From NCBI GenBank assembly GCA_017621055.1, contig JAGATX010000028.1:1-64000 (forward strand): a DNA stretch of 64,000 nucleotides. The letters run 5' to 3'. The translations under genes were made by a program, and so were the position numbers. Source of the DNA: Muribaculaceae bacterium (GTDB lineage Bacteria > Bacteroidota > Bacteroidia > Bacteroidales > Muribaculaceae). The first letter of the stretch is position 1. Each line of letters starts with the position of its first letter. The notes below the pieces were generated by a model that was not told the DNA's origin, did not search any database, and saw only the letters and a list, made by a program, of their open reading frames with translations. Positions 52,464 to 61,856 of this stretch are shown in pieces.

Positions 52464-53903
52464 GTGATATCTCTCCTCATAGGTCTTGCAGTGCTTGTGG
52501 GCGGCTATTTTGCCTACGGCATGATTGTCGAGAAGATTTTCGGCACAGATGCCGCTCGCCCCACGCCCGCCAAAACCATGGCCGACGGCATAGACTTTAT
52601 TGAAATGCCTGCCTGGAGGGTTTTTCTCATCCAGTTTCTCAATATAGCGGGCTTAGGGCCGATTTTCGGCGCCATCATGGGCGTGATGTTCGGACCGGCG
52701 GCATTTCTCTGGATAGCATTAGGCAGCATCTTCGCTGGCGCCGTCCACGATTTTGTATCCGGCATGATCAGTCTGCGCAGCGGCGGCATCTCGCTGCCCG
52801 AGATTGTGGGGCGTCAGCTTGGCGGCGCCGTCAAAATGTTCATGCGCGGGGTGTCGATACTCCTGCTCATTCTTGTGGGAGCGGTGTTTATCCGCACGCC
52901 GGCGGGGTTGCTGGCGGCCATGACTCCCGAGTGGGCCACGGCCACGGTTTGGATGGTGGCCATCTTCGCCTACTATCTTCTTGCCACACTCCTGCCTATC
53001 GACAAACTAATAGGCCGAATATATCCCGTATTCGGTCTCGCCCTCCTTTTCATGGCCGGCGCCCTGATGGTTGTGCTTCTGTCGGGCAGCTATCCCATAC
53101 CCGACGGCTTTGCCGACGGCCTGTACAACCGCCACAGCGATGCCGAGAGCACACCGCTGTTCCCCGTCCTCTTCGTCACCATAGCGTGCGGAGCCATTTC
53201 TGGCTTTCATGCCACGCAGAGCCCCATGATGGCCCGGTGCATGGGCAGCGAACGGATGGCACGCCCCATTTTCTACGGCGCCATGGTGGCCGAGGGTATC
53301 GTGGCGCTCATATGGGCCGCCGCCGCCATAGCCTTTACCGGCGGATATGCCGAACTCAACAGCTATATGGCCGACGGGCACACCGCCGGCGATCTTGTGC
53401 ACGACATATCGGTTGGCTGGCTCGGTGTCGTGGGGGGCGCCCTCGCCATACTCGGTGTGGTGGCGGCGCCAATCACCACGGGTGATACCGCCCTGCGCAG
53501 CGCCCGCCTCATTGTGGCCGATATGCTTGGCATGAGCCAGCGCAGCATATGGCGGCGTCTGGCAGTGTCGGTGCCCCTCTTTGCCGTCACCGCCGGCTTC
53601 ATGATGATCGACTTCCAGGTGCTCTGGCAGTACTTCGGCTGGACAAACCAGCTGCTGGCTACCATAACACTGTGGGCTTGTGCCGCATACCTTATGCGTC
53701 GCGGCAAAGCATACGCCATCTGTCTGGTGCCGGCAATGTTCATGACCGTAGTAGTGACTTCATATATAATGGTGGCTCCCGAGGGGCTGTCGCTGCCCGC
53801 CGGACCCGCCTTGATCACCGGTCTGACCGTAATGACGGTCCTGACCGCTCTCTTCGCCCGTTACCGCATAGTGCGGCGGGTAATCGAAAACGACCCTGCA
53901 TGA
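52464..53903 (+). CDS. cstA: Carbon starvation protein A family transporter
   Basis: 479 residues, the short CstA form, about 13 membrane helices. Conserved CstA segments: TPAKTMADGIDF (after GGYFAYG), IAGLGPIFGAIMGVMFGPAAFLWI, GAVHDFVSGMISLRSGG, and GYSP-like loops. Members import peptides or pyruvate; substrate here unknown. It begins with GTG. Its stop overlaps the next ATG by four bases. Confidence 0.88.
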   Translation: MISLLIGLAVLVGGYFAYGMIVEKIFGTDAARPTPAKTMADGIDFIEMPAWRVFLIQFLNIAGLGPIFGAIMGVMFGPAAFLWIALGSIFAGAVHDFVSGMISLRSGGISLPEIVGRQLGGAVKMFMRGVSILLLILVGAVFIRTPAGLLAAMTPEWATATVWMVAIFAYYLLATLLPIDKLIGRIYPVFGLALLFMAGALMVVLLSGSYPIPDGFADGLYNRHSDAESTPLFPVLFVTIACGAISGFHATQSPMMARCMGSERMARPIFYGAMVAEGIVALIWAAAAIAFTGGYAELNSYMADGHTAGDLVHDISVGWLGVVGGALAILGVVAAPITTGDTALRSARLIVADMLGMSQRSIWRRLAVSVPLFAVTAGFMMIDFQVLWQYFGWTNQLLATITLWACAAYLMRRGKAYAICLVPAMFMTVVVTSYIMVAPEGLSLPAGPALITGLTVMTVLTALFARYRIVRRVIENDPA

Positions 53904-54715
53904 TTGATTTCGACAAACTCCTTCAGGGAGAACGACGATACACCTTTCACAGCCACACCCAGTTCTGCGACGGCCACACCACCATGGAAGAAATGGCCGC
54001 CGCGGCCGTCGCCGCCGACTTCCGGCATTACGGCTTCAGCCCCCATAGCCCCATACCCTTCGTCAGCCCCTGCAACATGAGGGCGGCGGATACCGCCGAG
54101 TATATAGAGCGGGCGGGAGAAATACGGCGCCGGTATGCCGGCCGCTGCAACTTCCTCACCGGCATGGAAGTGGACTATATCGACGCCGACTGGGGCCCCT
54201 CGTCGGCTTATTTCAGGAACCTCGCGCTGGACTTCACCATAGGTTCGGTGCATTTCATTACCGATTTCGAGGGCGAGCCGGTGGATATCGACGGCAAGTT
54301 CGAGAATTTCCGCCGCAAGATGACCGACCGTTTCCGCAGCGACATCGATTATGTTGTGGATACGTTCTATCGGCAGTCGCAGGCCATGCTCGCCGCCGGC
54401 GGTTTCGACATCATGGGTCATTTCGACAAGGTAGGACAGAATGCCGCCTATTATGCCCCCGGTATCGAGGACGGCAGCCACTACCGCGCCTGTGTCGACG
54501 CCCTCATTGATTCAATCATCTCTTCGGGAGTAACTGTCGAACTCAACACCAAGGCTTATGTGGCCCATGGCCGCATGTTCCCCGGCGAGCGCTACCTGCC
54601 GCGTCTGGTAGCCGCCGGCGTGCCTTTTGTTGTGAACTCCGACGCTCACGAGCCTGCCAGAATCGACGCCTCGCGCGCCGAGGGCTTTGCCATGCTCGAC
54701 CGTCTGCGCCGATGA
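53900..54715 (+). CDS. PHP-family histidinol phosphatase
   Basis: 271 residues. The PHP metal-binding pattern HSHTQFCDGH (His-x-His near residues 17-19), FSPHSP, GMEVDYID, GSVHFI, MGHFDK and NSDAHEPA gives the expected set of His, Glu and Asp ligands. Length and order fit histidinol-phosphatases of the HisK/PHP type in histidine synthesis; other PHP phosphoesterases cannot be excluded. Its ATG overlaps the cstA stop, and its end overlaps the next gene by four bases. Confidence 0.83.
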   Translation: MIDFDKLLQGERRYTFHSHTQFCDGHTTMEEMAAAAVAADFRHYGFSPHSPIPFVSPCNMRAADTAEYIERAGEIRRRYAGRCNFLTGMEVDYIDADWGPSSAYFRNLALDFTIGSVHFITDFEGEPVDIDGKFENFRRKMTDRFRSDIDYVVDTFYRQSQAMLAAGGFDIMGHFDKVGQNAAYYAPGIEDGSHYRACVDALIDSIISSGVTVELNTKAYVAHGRMFPGERYLPRLVAAGVPFVVNSDAHEPARIDASRAEGFAMLDRLRR

Positions 54716-56523
54716 CACCGCTCGAACTGCTCGCACCGGCGCGCGACGCCGCAATAGGCCGCACCGCCATAGACTGCGGAGCCGACGCCGTATATATCGG
54801 CGCACCGGCATTCGGCGCCCGTGCCGCCGCTACCAATTCCATTTCCGACATCGCTTCTCTGGCAGGATATGCCCACCGCTATGGCGCCCGCATATATGTG
54901 ACGATGAACACCCTGCTGCTCGACAACGAGCTGGAGGACGCGCGCCGGACGGTGTGGGAACTCTACGATGCCGGTGCCGATGCACTGATAGTGCAGGACA
55001 TGGCCTACCTGATGATGGATCTTCCGCCGATAGCCCTTCACGCCTCCACACAGTGCGATATCCGCACACCGCAGAAGGCGGCGGCTCTCGCCACCGCCGG
55101 TATGGGACGCGTGGTGCTCGCCCGCGAGCTCACACCCGCGCAGATCGCCGAAGTCGCCGCCACGGGTGTGCCCGTCGAGGTGTTCATTCACGGAGCCCGC
55201 TGCGTGAGCTACAGCGGCGACTGCCAGATGGGATATGTCGCCACGGGCCGCTCGGCAAATCGCGGGGAGTGCCCGCAGATGTGCCGTCTGCCCTTCGAAC
55301 TTGTCGACGCACGCGGCCGCACGCTGGCGCCGCGGCGCCATTACTTGTCGCTGAGCGACATGTCCACGCCGGATATCGCCGCTTTGGCGCATGCCGGCGC
55401 AACATCGTTCAAAATTGAGGGCCGGCTCAAGGATGCCAGATATGTTGCCAACGCCGTGGCGTGGTATTCCGCACGCCTCGACGCCCTTGTCGCGTCCGAG
55501 CCCTCGCGCTGGTGCCGCGCCTCATATGGCCGTGCTGTCCCCGGTTTTGTCCCTGACATCGACAAGGCCTTTTTCCGTCGGCCCAACGGCGGCGGACGTG
55601 AGGCCACGCTCGGTTCGCCAAAGGACATCGGCCGCCCGATTGGTAAAGTCACGGCGCCCTTCAACGCACGGCGCCGCTCGTTCCGCTATGCCGGCGAGGC
55701 GCTCGCCAACGGCGACGGTCTTGGCTTTTTCGCTGCCGACGGTACTTTTACAGGCTTTCGCCTCAACAGGGCAGCAGCCGGCGAGGCATTCCCGGCCGGT
55801 GCCGTGGAAGGTCTCGCACCCGGCATGGAAATTTACCGTAATTCCGACAAGGAGTTCGCCGACACCCTCGCCAAAGCCGTGCCGGAGCGCTTTCTCCGTG
55901 TGGATTTCATATTGGAGAGGGCAGGGGAGGGCACTGTGCGGCTTGCGGCACGCTGCTGCTGCGCTGAATATTCCGAAACGGTGGTGATGACCACCGATAC
56001 GGCGCGCACACCACAGAAGGAAGGCCGCCGCCGCCTGCTCGGGCGCCTCGGTGGTTCCGGTTACGAGCTCGGGATGGTCGACGATAAGCTCGATGACAGC
56101 GCTTTTGTGCCGGCGTCGGCTCTCGCCGACCTTCGACGGCGTGTGCTTGCCGGTCTTGACGATGCGCTCATTGCCGCTCACCGCCGTGAGGTTCCGGCGC
56201 CGCGCCGCCTTGCAGCCGATGCGTTTTCGGGCATAGAGCTGACCTATCACGACAATGTGGCCAACGCTCTTGCCGCAGAATTTTATACTGCGCACGGCGC
56301 TGACGTGAGGGAACGCGCCCTCGAGGCCGGCGCAAGACCTGATGGCGAGAAGCGCGTGATGCAGACCCGATACTGTATACGGCGCGAGCTGGGCGCTTGT
56401 CTTAAAACGCCGCAAGGCGCGGCATTACCGCCCGAGCTGTTTCTTCGCGACGATGCCGGGCGTCGCTACCGCCTGGCCTTCGACTGCCGACGATGCGGTA
56501 TGGACATATTCTCAAGTTTATAA
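54712..56523 (+). CDS. U32 family peptidase, RlhA/YegQ-like
   Basis: 603 residues. The U32 signature is clear: VFIHGARCVSYSGDCQMGY followed by ATGRSANRGECPQMC (conserved Cys pattern), after a TIM-barrel-like N-terminus (LELLAPARDAAIGRTAIDCGADAVYIGAP). The C-terminal half is the DUF3656-type extension. Members were named for collagenase activity, but RlhA in E. coli hydroxylates 23S rRNA, so the reaction is not certain. Start overlaps the upstream stop (ATGA). Confidence 0.85.
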   Translation: MTPLELLAPARDAAIGRTAIDCGADAVYIGAPAFGARAAATNSISDIASLAGYAHRYGARIYVTMNTLLLDNELEDARRTVWELYDAGADALIVQDMAYLMMDLPPIALHASTQCDIRTPQKAAALATAGMGRVVLARELTPAQIAEVAATGVPVEVFIHGARCVSYSGDCQMGYVATGRSANRGECPQMCRLPFELVDARGRTLAPRRHYLSLSDMSTPDIAALAHAGATSFKIEGRLKDARYVANAVAWYSARLDALVASEPSRWCRASYGRAVPGFVPDIDKAFFRRPNGGGREATLGSPKDIGRPIGKVTAPFNARRRSFRYAGEALANGDGLGFFAADGTFTGFRLNRAAAGEAFPAGAVEGLAPGMEIYRNSDKEFADTLAKAVPERFLRVDFILERAGEGTVRLAARCCCAEYSETVVMTTDTARTPQKEGRRRLLGRLGGSGYELGMVDDKLDDSAFVPASALADLRRRVLAGLDDALIAAHRREVPAPRRLAADAFSGIELTYHDNVANALAAEFYTAHGADVRERALEAGARPDGEKRVMQTRYCIRRELGACLKTPQGAALPPELFLRDDAGRRYRLAFDCRRCGMDIFSSL

Positions 56524-56530
56524 ACTTGAA

Positions 56531-56558
56531 GTCAGAAGTCAGAAATCAGAGGTCAGAA
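56531..56558. repeat. Tandem GTCAGAA-type repeat
   Basis: GTCAGAA-GTCAGAAATCAGAG-GTCAGAA follow in sequence between the U32 gene and the terminator. Confidence 0.5.
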
Positions 56559-56564
56559 AATAAA

Positions 56565-56594
56565 GAGAGGCTGCACCCGCCGGTGCAGCCTCTC
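56565..56594. terminator. Bidirectional hairpin between U32 and the secreted-protein gene
   Basis: Perfect 13-bp stem GAGAGGCTGCACC/GGTGCAGCCTCTC with a four-base loop between convergent genes. Confidence 0.8.
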
Positions 56595-56632
56595 GAACTT
56601 AATGTGTGTTTATGAAAGGAGGAGAAAAATCC

Positions 56633-57502
56633 TTATTTCACAAGAACTTTGCTGACTTTGTCGCCCTGACGAACGATGTAGAGACCGCTGGTGGGGTTGG
56701 CAACTTCCACGCCCTGGAGGTTGTAGTAAACCTTGGGAGCGTTGGCGTCGACAACAACGTCTTTGACGCCGGCGTTGTGCTCAACGAGAGTCTCGTGAAT
56801 GGTAACGGTGAGGACACTGCCCTCGCCGACAACGCTGGGCAAAACAGCTTCGATGGTGCCCTCATAGTCCTCACTCATTGTGCCGTCGTTGGCGTTGTAG
56901 AGCCATTCAGCCGGGGAGAAGTCATCGGGGATAATCACGCCTGCAGCGCCATAGTTGATGGCAGCCCATCCTGCATCGGCAATCTTGAAGTTTGCGCCGG
57001 TGGGTATTATGGTGGCGCCGGTGCAGTCGAACCAGTAAGTCACGCCGTCGCTGGTCTCCATCTGCCATTCTGCGGGAGAACCCCATTCGTTGATGGTGCC
57101 GCGAATATATATAGCGGTGAAGCCGATGGGTTTGGGGGTGTCGGTGGTGAGGGTTATGGTGCTGAGGTCACCGGCGATAACTACCTTGTAGTCGCCGATC
57201 CAGGGGCACATGATGTTGTTCTGGAAGGGAACGAGGGCCACGGGTTTGCCCAGGTCGGCCTCGGTGAAGTTGCAACCGATGGCTGCGGCGTTGAAGGTGT
57301 CCCAGTCGCCGAAAGCGGTGGATACTTTGAACTGTGCGAGGTTGGTGATCTCGAAGGTGTAGCTGCCGTTGGTGGGGTTTACTTCATAGGGAGCTTCGGG
57401 AGTCCAGGCGAGGCCGTCGCCCTGGCCGCACACGTAGAGTGTCTGGGCGCTCATGCCCATGCACATCATTGCTGCTGCTGCAAGTGTGTAAAACTTTTTC
57501 AT
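56633..57502 (-). CDS. Secreted carbohydrate-binding-like protein with sorting-like tail
   Basis: 289 residues. Signal peptide MKKFYTLAAAAMMCMGMSAQ, not a lipoprotein. The middle has two beta modules with the look of SusE/SusF-like starch-binding domains (TLYVCGQGDGLAWTP, IYIRGTINEWGSPAEWQM). The last ~45 residues (AGVKDVVV, NAPKVYYNLQGVEV, NPTSGLYIV, KVLVK) repeat the tail of the 16683-18026 protein. It lies downstream of the Sus block with its own promoter and probably binds glycan at the surface. Exact domain class not verified. Confidence 0.7.
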   Translation of the reverse strand: MKKFYTLAAAAMMCMGMSAQTLYVCGQGDGLAWTPEAPYEVNPTNGSYTFEITNLAQFKVSTAFGDWDTFNAAAIGCNFTEADLGKPVALVPFQNNIMCPWIGDYKVVIAGDLSTITLTTDTPKPIGFTAIYIRGTINEWGSPAEWQMETSDGVTYWFDCTGATIIPTGANFKIADAGWAAINYGAAGVIIPDDFSPAEWLYNANDGTMSEDYEGTIEAVLPSVVGEGSVLTVTIHETLVEHNAGVKDVVVDANAPKVYYNLQGVEVANPTSGLYIVRQGDKVSKVLVK

Positions 57503-57565
57503 GCAATAAAATGAATTAGTGGATAAAAATGTAAGTTGATATAACCTTGATTGGGGTTAACGGGG

Positions 57566-57597
57566 CAAAGTTACTCAAAAAATCTGTGGACAACAAA
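57566..57597 (-). promoter_or_regulatory. Promoter of the 56633-57502 gene
   Basis: TTTG (57597-57594), 20 bases, TAACTTTG (57573-57566) on the minus strand; leader ~58 bases. Confidence 0.75.
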
Positions 57598-57678
57598 CTT
57601 TTACGCTCCTAATTTTAGGCAAAATTCAAAAAAATTCATTCACGGGCCGCAAAGGCTGCGATTACCCGGAGAAAGGAC

Positions 57679-57719
57679 AAAAAAAAGTCTCCCGGCGCCG
57701 TGGCGTGCGTCGGGAGACT
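57679..57719 (-). terminator. Terminator of the sus block
   Basis: Stem AGTCTCCCG (57686-57694) with CGGGAGACT (57711-57719), inner CGCC/GGCG, and an eight-T run on the minus strand (57686-57679), 45 bases after the susF-like stop. Confidence 0.88.
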
Positions 57720-57763
57720 GGAGGGAACGGTGCCGGGACACCGCGGTTAACCTTGCGTGAAGA

Positions 57764-59257
57764 TTAATGCTTTACTGCCTTTGCAGTGTAGGGACGTGTG
57801 GTGAAGTCGAGGGTAATGTCGTAGGTACCGGCTTCGGCAAGGTTGAGATTGCCGCCGTTCTCCACGATATTATCCATAGCACCGCCGAAGCTGATGTCCC
57901 ATGCATGGTTGACACAGAACTTGAATTCGCCGGCGGGCATCTCGACGTTGCTGATGGTCCAGATGGTGTTGCGCATGCGGGCATCGGGGGTCATCGCGGC
58001 GTTGGCGTCCTCGACGTTCCATTCATTGAATGCGCCGACAATGCTGATGACGTTGATGGGAGCTGCCGACCAGGTGAGGTCGACAATGTTGGCCTTCATC
58101 CAGTAGAGGCCGTTGCCACCGATGTCGAAACGTGCCACCTTGGTGAGGTCTGTGAAGAGCTGCATCTGGCCGGAAGCATTGCCCTCGGGACCGACTTCCA
58201 CGGTGGTGCCTTCGGCAAGGCCGTAGCCGAGACCCTTGCTGATGCTGGGCTGGCAGAAGATGGCGAAGGAGTGGTTCACACGTGCCACACCGCTATAGTT
58301 GATGTAGTCCTTGGTGGTGAGCAGAAGCATGCGGGCAGCGTCGGTGTACCAGCCGGTGGCGTTGATGTAGAGCTGATCGTAAGCATAGCCGGTAGTATAG
58401 GTGAGGGCGTACATGTTCACGTTGATCAGGTACGAACCGGGAGCATTGATGGCACCGGCACCGTCAGCGCCCTCAGCAGTGGCTGTGAGAGTGCCGTTTG
58501 TAGCACCGTCGGTGGCGGGAGTGGCGCCGTAAGCACCTTCCCAGCTGCCGGTTGTGGCGGCGGTGGCGGGAACAATTTTCCAGAGGAAACCGTCGGCGGC
58601 CTGTTCGGCGCTGACTTCCACCTTGACCATGAATTCGGGTTCGTCGTACTGGTTGCCTTCCTTAACTTTGGTGAAAGTAATGCCCTTGGTGAGATCCCAG
58701 TCGCAGAAGTTGCCGACGAGAATGTAGCTCTCGGCAATTTCATGACCGATGAGTACGGGCACGACGTCCATAGTGCCGGGGGCATAGTAGACGTCGGGAC
58801 CGCCGATGCGAACGTTCTCCTGCTCGTTGACGGCATATGCTGCGTAACGGGTATGGATGGTGATCGGCTCGAGGTTGCGGGTGATGGCGGTGTTTATGGC
58901 TGCCTGGAAGTCATATACACTGGCACGGACAATACCGTCGGTGTCGATATTGGTATTTACTGTGGCCAGTTTCTCGAAAGTTTCGTCGGCGCTGATCTCG
59001 AGAACGAGCTTGAGGGTGCTGTTGCTGGGGAAATCGACGGTCTCGGCCGTGGCGAGCACGGGCTGCTCGCTGGCGGCCAGAAGGTCGGCGAGGTTTACAG
59101 CCGATGTAGCCATGTTAGTCACCGTCAGCCCTTCGGCCTTGAAGACGGGCTCGGCGGGGTTGCTCTGTGCCGGCGGGTTGGGCAGAGTGTACTCGTCGCA
59201 GGCGCTCAGACCCAGCATTGCCGCTGCCGCAAAGGCTATGATAGATATTTTGTTCAT
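57764..59257 (-). CDS. SusF-like surface glycan-binding lipoprotein
   Basis: 497 residues. Lipoprotein signal to Cys20 (LGLSACDEY). Repeated beta modules, of which the later ones show starch-binding features (ESYILVGNFCDWDLTKG, VISIVGAFNEWNV, GEFKFCVNHAW). SusE/SusF proteins bind polysaccharide at the surface next to SusC/SusD. Last gene of the block; ends at the terminator. Confidence 0.78.
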   Translation of the reverse strand: MNKISIIAFAAAAMLGLSACDEYTLPNPPAQSNPAEPVFKAEGLTVTNMATSAVNLADLLAASEQPVLATAETVDFPSNSTLKLVLEISADETFEKLATVNTNIDTDGIVRASVYDFQAAINTAITRNLEPITIHTRYAAYAVNEQENVRIGGPDVYYAPGTMDVVPVLIGHEIAESYILVGNFCDWDLTKGITFTKVKEGNQYDEPEFMVKVEVSAEQAADGFLWKIVPATAATTGSWEGAYGATPATDGATNGTLTATAEGADGAGAINAPGSYLINVNMYALTYTTGYAYDQLYINATGWYTDAARMLLLTTKDYINYSGVARVNHSFAIFCQPSISKGLGYGLAEGTTVEVGPEGNASGQMQLFTDLTKVARFDIGGNGLYWMKANIVDLTWSAAPINVISIVGAFNEWNVEDANAAMTPDARMRNTIWTISNVEMPAGEFKFCVNHAWDISFGGAMDNIVENGGNLNLAEAGTYDITLDFTTRPYTAKAVKH

Positions 59258-59309
59258 ATCTGCTGTTTGATTCTTTGCTTGTTAATGAATGGGTTTGTAA
59301 CGGGGAGTA

Positions 59310-60242
59310 TCACTCGCCGGTGGTGAAGGTTACCTTGGGGTTGGAACCGCTGAAGTCCACCACCATGTTGAGCACGCCCTTGTAGTTGTTGAACTTGAAG
59401 GAGTCCTTGGTGCCTACGAGGTTGTGGGTGAGGGAGGAGCCGGCTACGAAGTCGGGGAATTCCACGGGAGTGTCGGAGTCGGTGCCACCGGCGGGGCCGT
59501 ACGATACGGTTTTGTCGGCGGTGTTGTCCCAGCCCGAGAGCTCGGTGTAGAAGCGGAATATGCAGCCGTTGTCATCGACATCGGTGCTGTTGAAGTCAAT
59601 GGTGGCATAGTAAACCTTCGAACCGATTTCGTCGGCTTTCTCGGTCACGCGGTAGGGACGGAGAGCCTCGGCGTTGCCGGCTTCCGGGCCGATCCAGCTG
59701 CCGGCGTAGTTACCGATGCAGAAGATATAGCCGGGCACGGGCAGTGCGAAGTAGCCCTGAACCTTGTTGAGGCTGACAACGTTGGAGGTGGTCACATAGC
59801 TGCTCTCGATACCGTTGATGAAAGCCACGCCGCGGAAGTATACGGGCTCGATGCCATGGTCCACGTAGTCCTCGTCGGAGGTGGTGCCGTGGAGCTGGCA
59901 CATGGCGATGGCGAGGTCCGAGCATTTGAGGGTCATGCGCGAGAGTGTGCCGGTGCCGGTGGGTGTCAGGGTCTTGTACTCGGCGAAGTCAGACGTGAGC
60001 GATACTTCGACCTGATAGTTTGTGATGGCGGAGAAGCCGTAGTCGGGCTGACCGTTGCACACTATCTCGAAGGTGCCGTTGGGCGTAAGCTCGAAGTACT
60101 GGTCCTGCAGCGGCGGGGTGTTGAGGGTGAAATTGGCCGCGTCGGGCTCGTGATATACGGGATCGGTCACATCGGAGCAGGCGGTGGCGCCGGCCAGAAG
60201 TGCCGCAACGGCAATCATCGGAAATATTTTTGCGATTTTCAT
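59310..60242 (-). CDS. SusE-like outer-membrane lipoprotein
   Basis: 310 residues. Lipoprotein signal to Cys22 (LAGATACSD). The N-terminus has the SusE-type beta domain (FTLNTPPLQDQYFELTPNG, TNYQVEVSLTSDFAEY). Then one module with GYIFCIGNYAGSWIGP, the glycan-binding-like strand start. It lies 33 bases after susD and 52 before the SusF-like gene, in one transcript. Confidence 0.78.
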   Translation of the reverse strand: MKIAKIFPMIAVAALLAGATACSDVTDPVYHEPDAANFTLNTPPLQDQYFELTPNGTFEIVCNGQPDYGFSAITNYQVEVSLTSDFAEYKTLTPTGTGTLSRMTLKCSDLAIAMCQLHGTTSDEDYVDHGIEPVYFRGVAFINGIESSYVTTSNVVSLNKVQGYFALPVPGYIFCIGNYAGSWIGPEAGNAEALRPYRVTEKADEIGSKVYYATIDFNSTDVDDNGCIFRFYTELSGWDNTADKTVSYGPAGGTDSDTPVEFPDFVAGSSLTHNLVGTKDSFKFNNYKGVLNMVVDFSGSNPKVTFTTGE

Positions 60243-60275
60243 ATCGTTTGTGAGTCGAATGATTAAGTTGGACGA

Positions 60276-61820
60276 TTAATAGCCGGGGTTCTGGCCCACT
60301 GTGCCCACGTACTGGTAGGGTATGGGGAAGAGAGCGCGGAATTCGGGGATGGAGGCGCCTTCATACACGCCGTTTTTCCAGCTCCATACGTAGGTGTTGC
60401 CGGTGTAGCGGCCGAAGCGGATGAGGTCGGAGCGACGGTGGCCTTCGAGGTAGAGCTCGCACTGGCGTTCGTGTAGTACGTTGGTTGCGGTGAGGGCTGC
60501 CAGGGGTTCGAGGCCTACGCGCTCGCGCACTTTATTGAGGTAGGAGAGGCCGTCGCACTCAACGCCGTTGAGCTGGCATTCGGCGAGCATCAGGTAAACG
60601 TCGGCGAGGCGGAACAGCGGATAGTCGGTGTTGGACATAGCGACGTTGTTGTTTTTGTTGCCTGCTGTGTTGAGGTAGTCGGTCTCGGGGGAGTTGGAGT
60701 ATTTGATGAACATGTAGCCGCAGGATTCGGGGTCGTTGCCCTGAAGGGTGGGGATAGCTTCGCTGTATGTGCCCTCGTAGATCATGCGGCGGGGGTCGCC
60801 CTGAAGAGCCTGCGACAGCTCGGGACGGCAGCGGAGGCCTTCCCAGGCGTCGCCGCTATAGTTGAGCTGGGTGAGGATTTCGGGGTTTGCAGGTTTTGCC
60901 ATCCAGCAGCCGGCGGTGAGGTAGGTTGTGCCGCCCCATGTCTCCATGCGGCCCTGTTCCTGAGGAACGGCCCAGAGGATTTCGCCGTTGCCCACATATT
61001 TGTCGTTTGTGGCGCAGAAGAGGTATTTGTATTCGGGGGCGAGCTGAATGCCGGAGGCCACTACCTGACGGCAGGCGGCGGCGCACTTGTCCCACATCGC
61101 TGTGCCGGTATATACCTCGGCGTTGAGGTAGAGTTTGGCCAGAAGGGTGTAGCCGGCTTCGCGGCTCACGCGGCCGTAGGCCTGCTGTGCGGCGGGCTTG
61201 AGGTTGGGAACCTGAGTCTCGAGCTCGGCGACGATAGCCTCGAAGAGCTGCTTGCGGTCATATGTGGGAGGAATGGCGCCGGTGACGGAGGTCTCGTCGA
61301 TCCAGGGGCCGCGGCCGAAGAGGTCGATCATCATATAGTAAGCGAGGCCGCGGAGAGCGGAAGCCTCGGCTATGCGTGCGGTAACTTCGGCTTCGTCGAA
61401 GTATGCGGAGCCATTTGCGCGCATCTGTGCCATGAATTCGGCGCCCATTTTGGCGTTGAAGAACTCACGGGCAAAGGCGGCGTAGACCCATTCGTTGTTG
61501 GAACCCCAAGTGTTCTTGTTGAGGGGCTGATAGCCGGGGTCGTTCCATACTTCGGAGATAAAGCACTCGTCGGAGGTGACTTCCTGGAGGTTGAAGTGGG
61601 CGCGGGTAAAGGTGCCGGCGCCACCGTCGGACGTCGAGATGATGTCGTCGCGGTAGAGGTTGCCGTAGAGACGGGCCAGGAAGCCGTCCCACTCAGCCTG
61701 TGAGGTGAGTTCGAGCTTGAGGTTGGGGTCGTTGGGGGTGAGGTCGAGGTCGCCGGTGCACGATGTGGTGGCGGCCATCAGCGCTACGAGCCCTGCAGCG
61801 ATATATTTGTTGAATTTCAT
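60276..61820 (-). CDS. susD: SusD/RagB-type nutrient-binding lipoprotein
   Basis: 514 residues. Lipoprotein signal to Cys21 (MAATTSCTG). SusD features: TPR-like helices (AEASALRGLAYYMMIDLFGRGPW), RLADVYLMLAECQLNG, LERVGLEPL-type segment and the C-terminal ERQCELYLEGHRRSDLIRFGRY. It covers the SusC pore and binds glycan. The ATG at 61820 was chosen; 11 further codons upstream are open but do not fit the signal peptide. It follows susC by 36 bases. Confidence 0.9.
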   Translation of the reverse strand: MKFNKYIAAGLVALMAATTSCTGDLDLTPNDPNLKLELTSQAEWDGFLARLYGNLYRDDIISTSDGGAGTFTRAHFNLQEVTSDECFISEVWNDPGYQPLNKNTWGSNNEWVYAAFAREFFNAKMGAEFMAQMRANGSAYFDEAEVTARIAEASALRGLAYYMMIDLFGRGPWIDETSVTGAIPPTYDRKQLFEAIVAELETQVPNLKPAAQQAYGRVSREAGYTLLAKLYLNAEVYTGTAMWDKCAAACRQVVASGIQLAPEYKYLFCATNDKYVGNGEILWAVPQEQGRMETWGGTTYLTAGCWMAKPANPEILTQLNYSGDAWEGLRCRPELSQALQGDPRRMIYEGTYSEAIPTLQGNDPESCGYMFIKYSNSPETDYLNTAGNKNNNVAMSNTDYPLFRLADVYLMLAECQLNGVECDGLSYLNKVRERVGLEPLAALTATNVLHERQCELYLEGHRRSDLIRFGRYTGNTYVWSWKNGVYEGASIPEFRALFPIPYQYVGTVGQNPGY

Positions 61821-61856
61821 GTTTTTAAGCTTTCTAAAAGTTGCGTTATGCATTTA

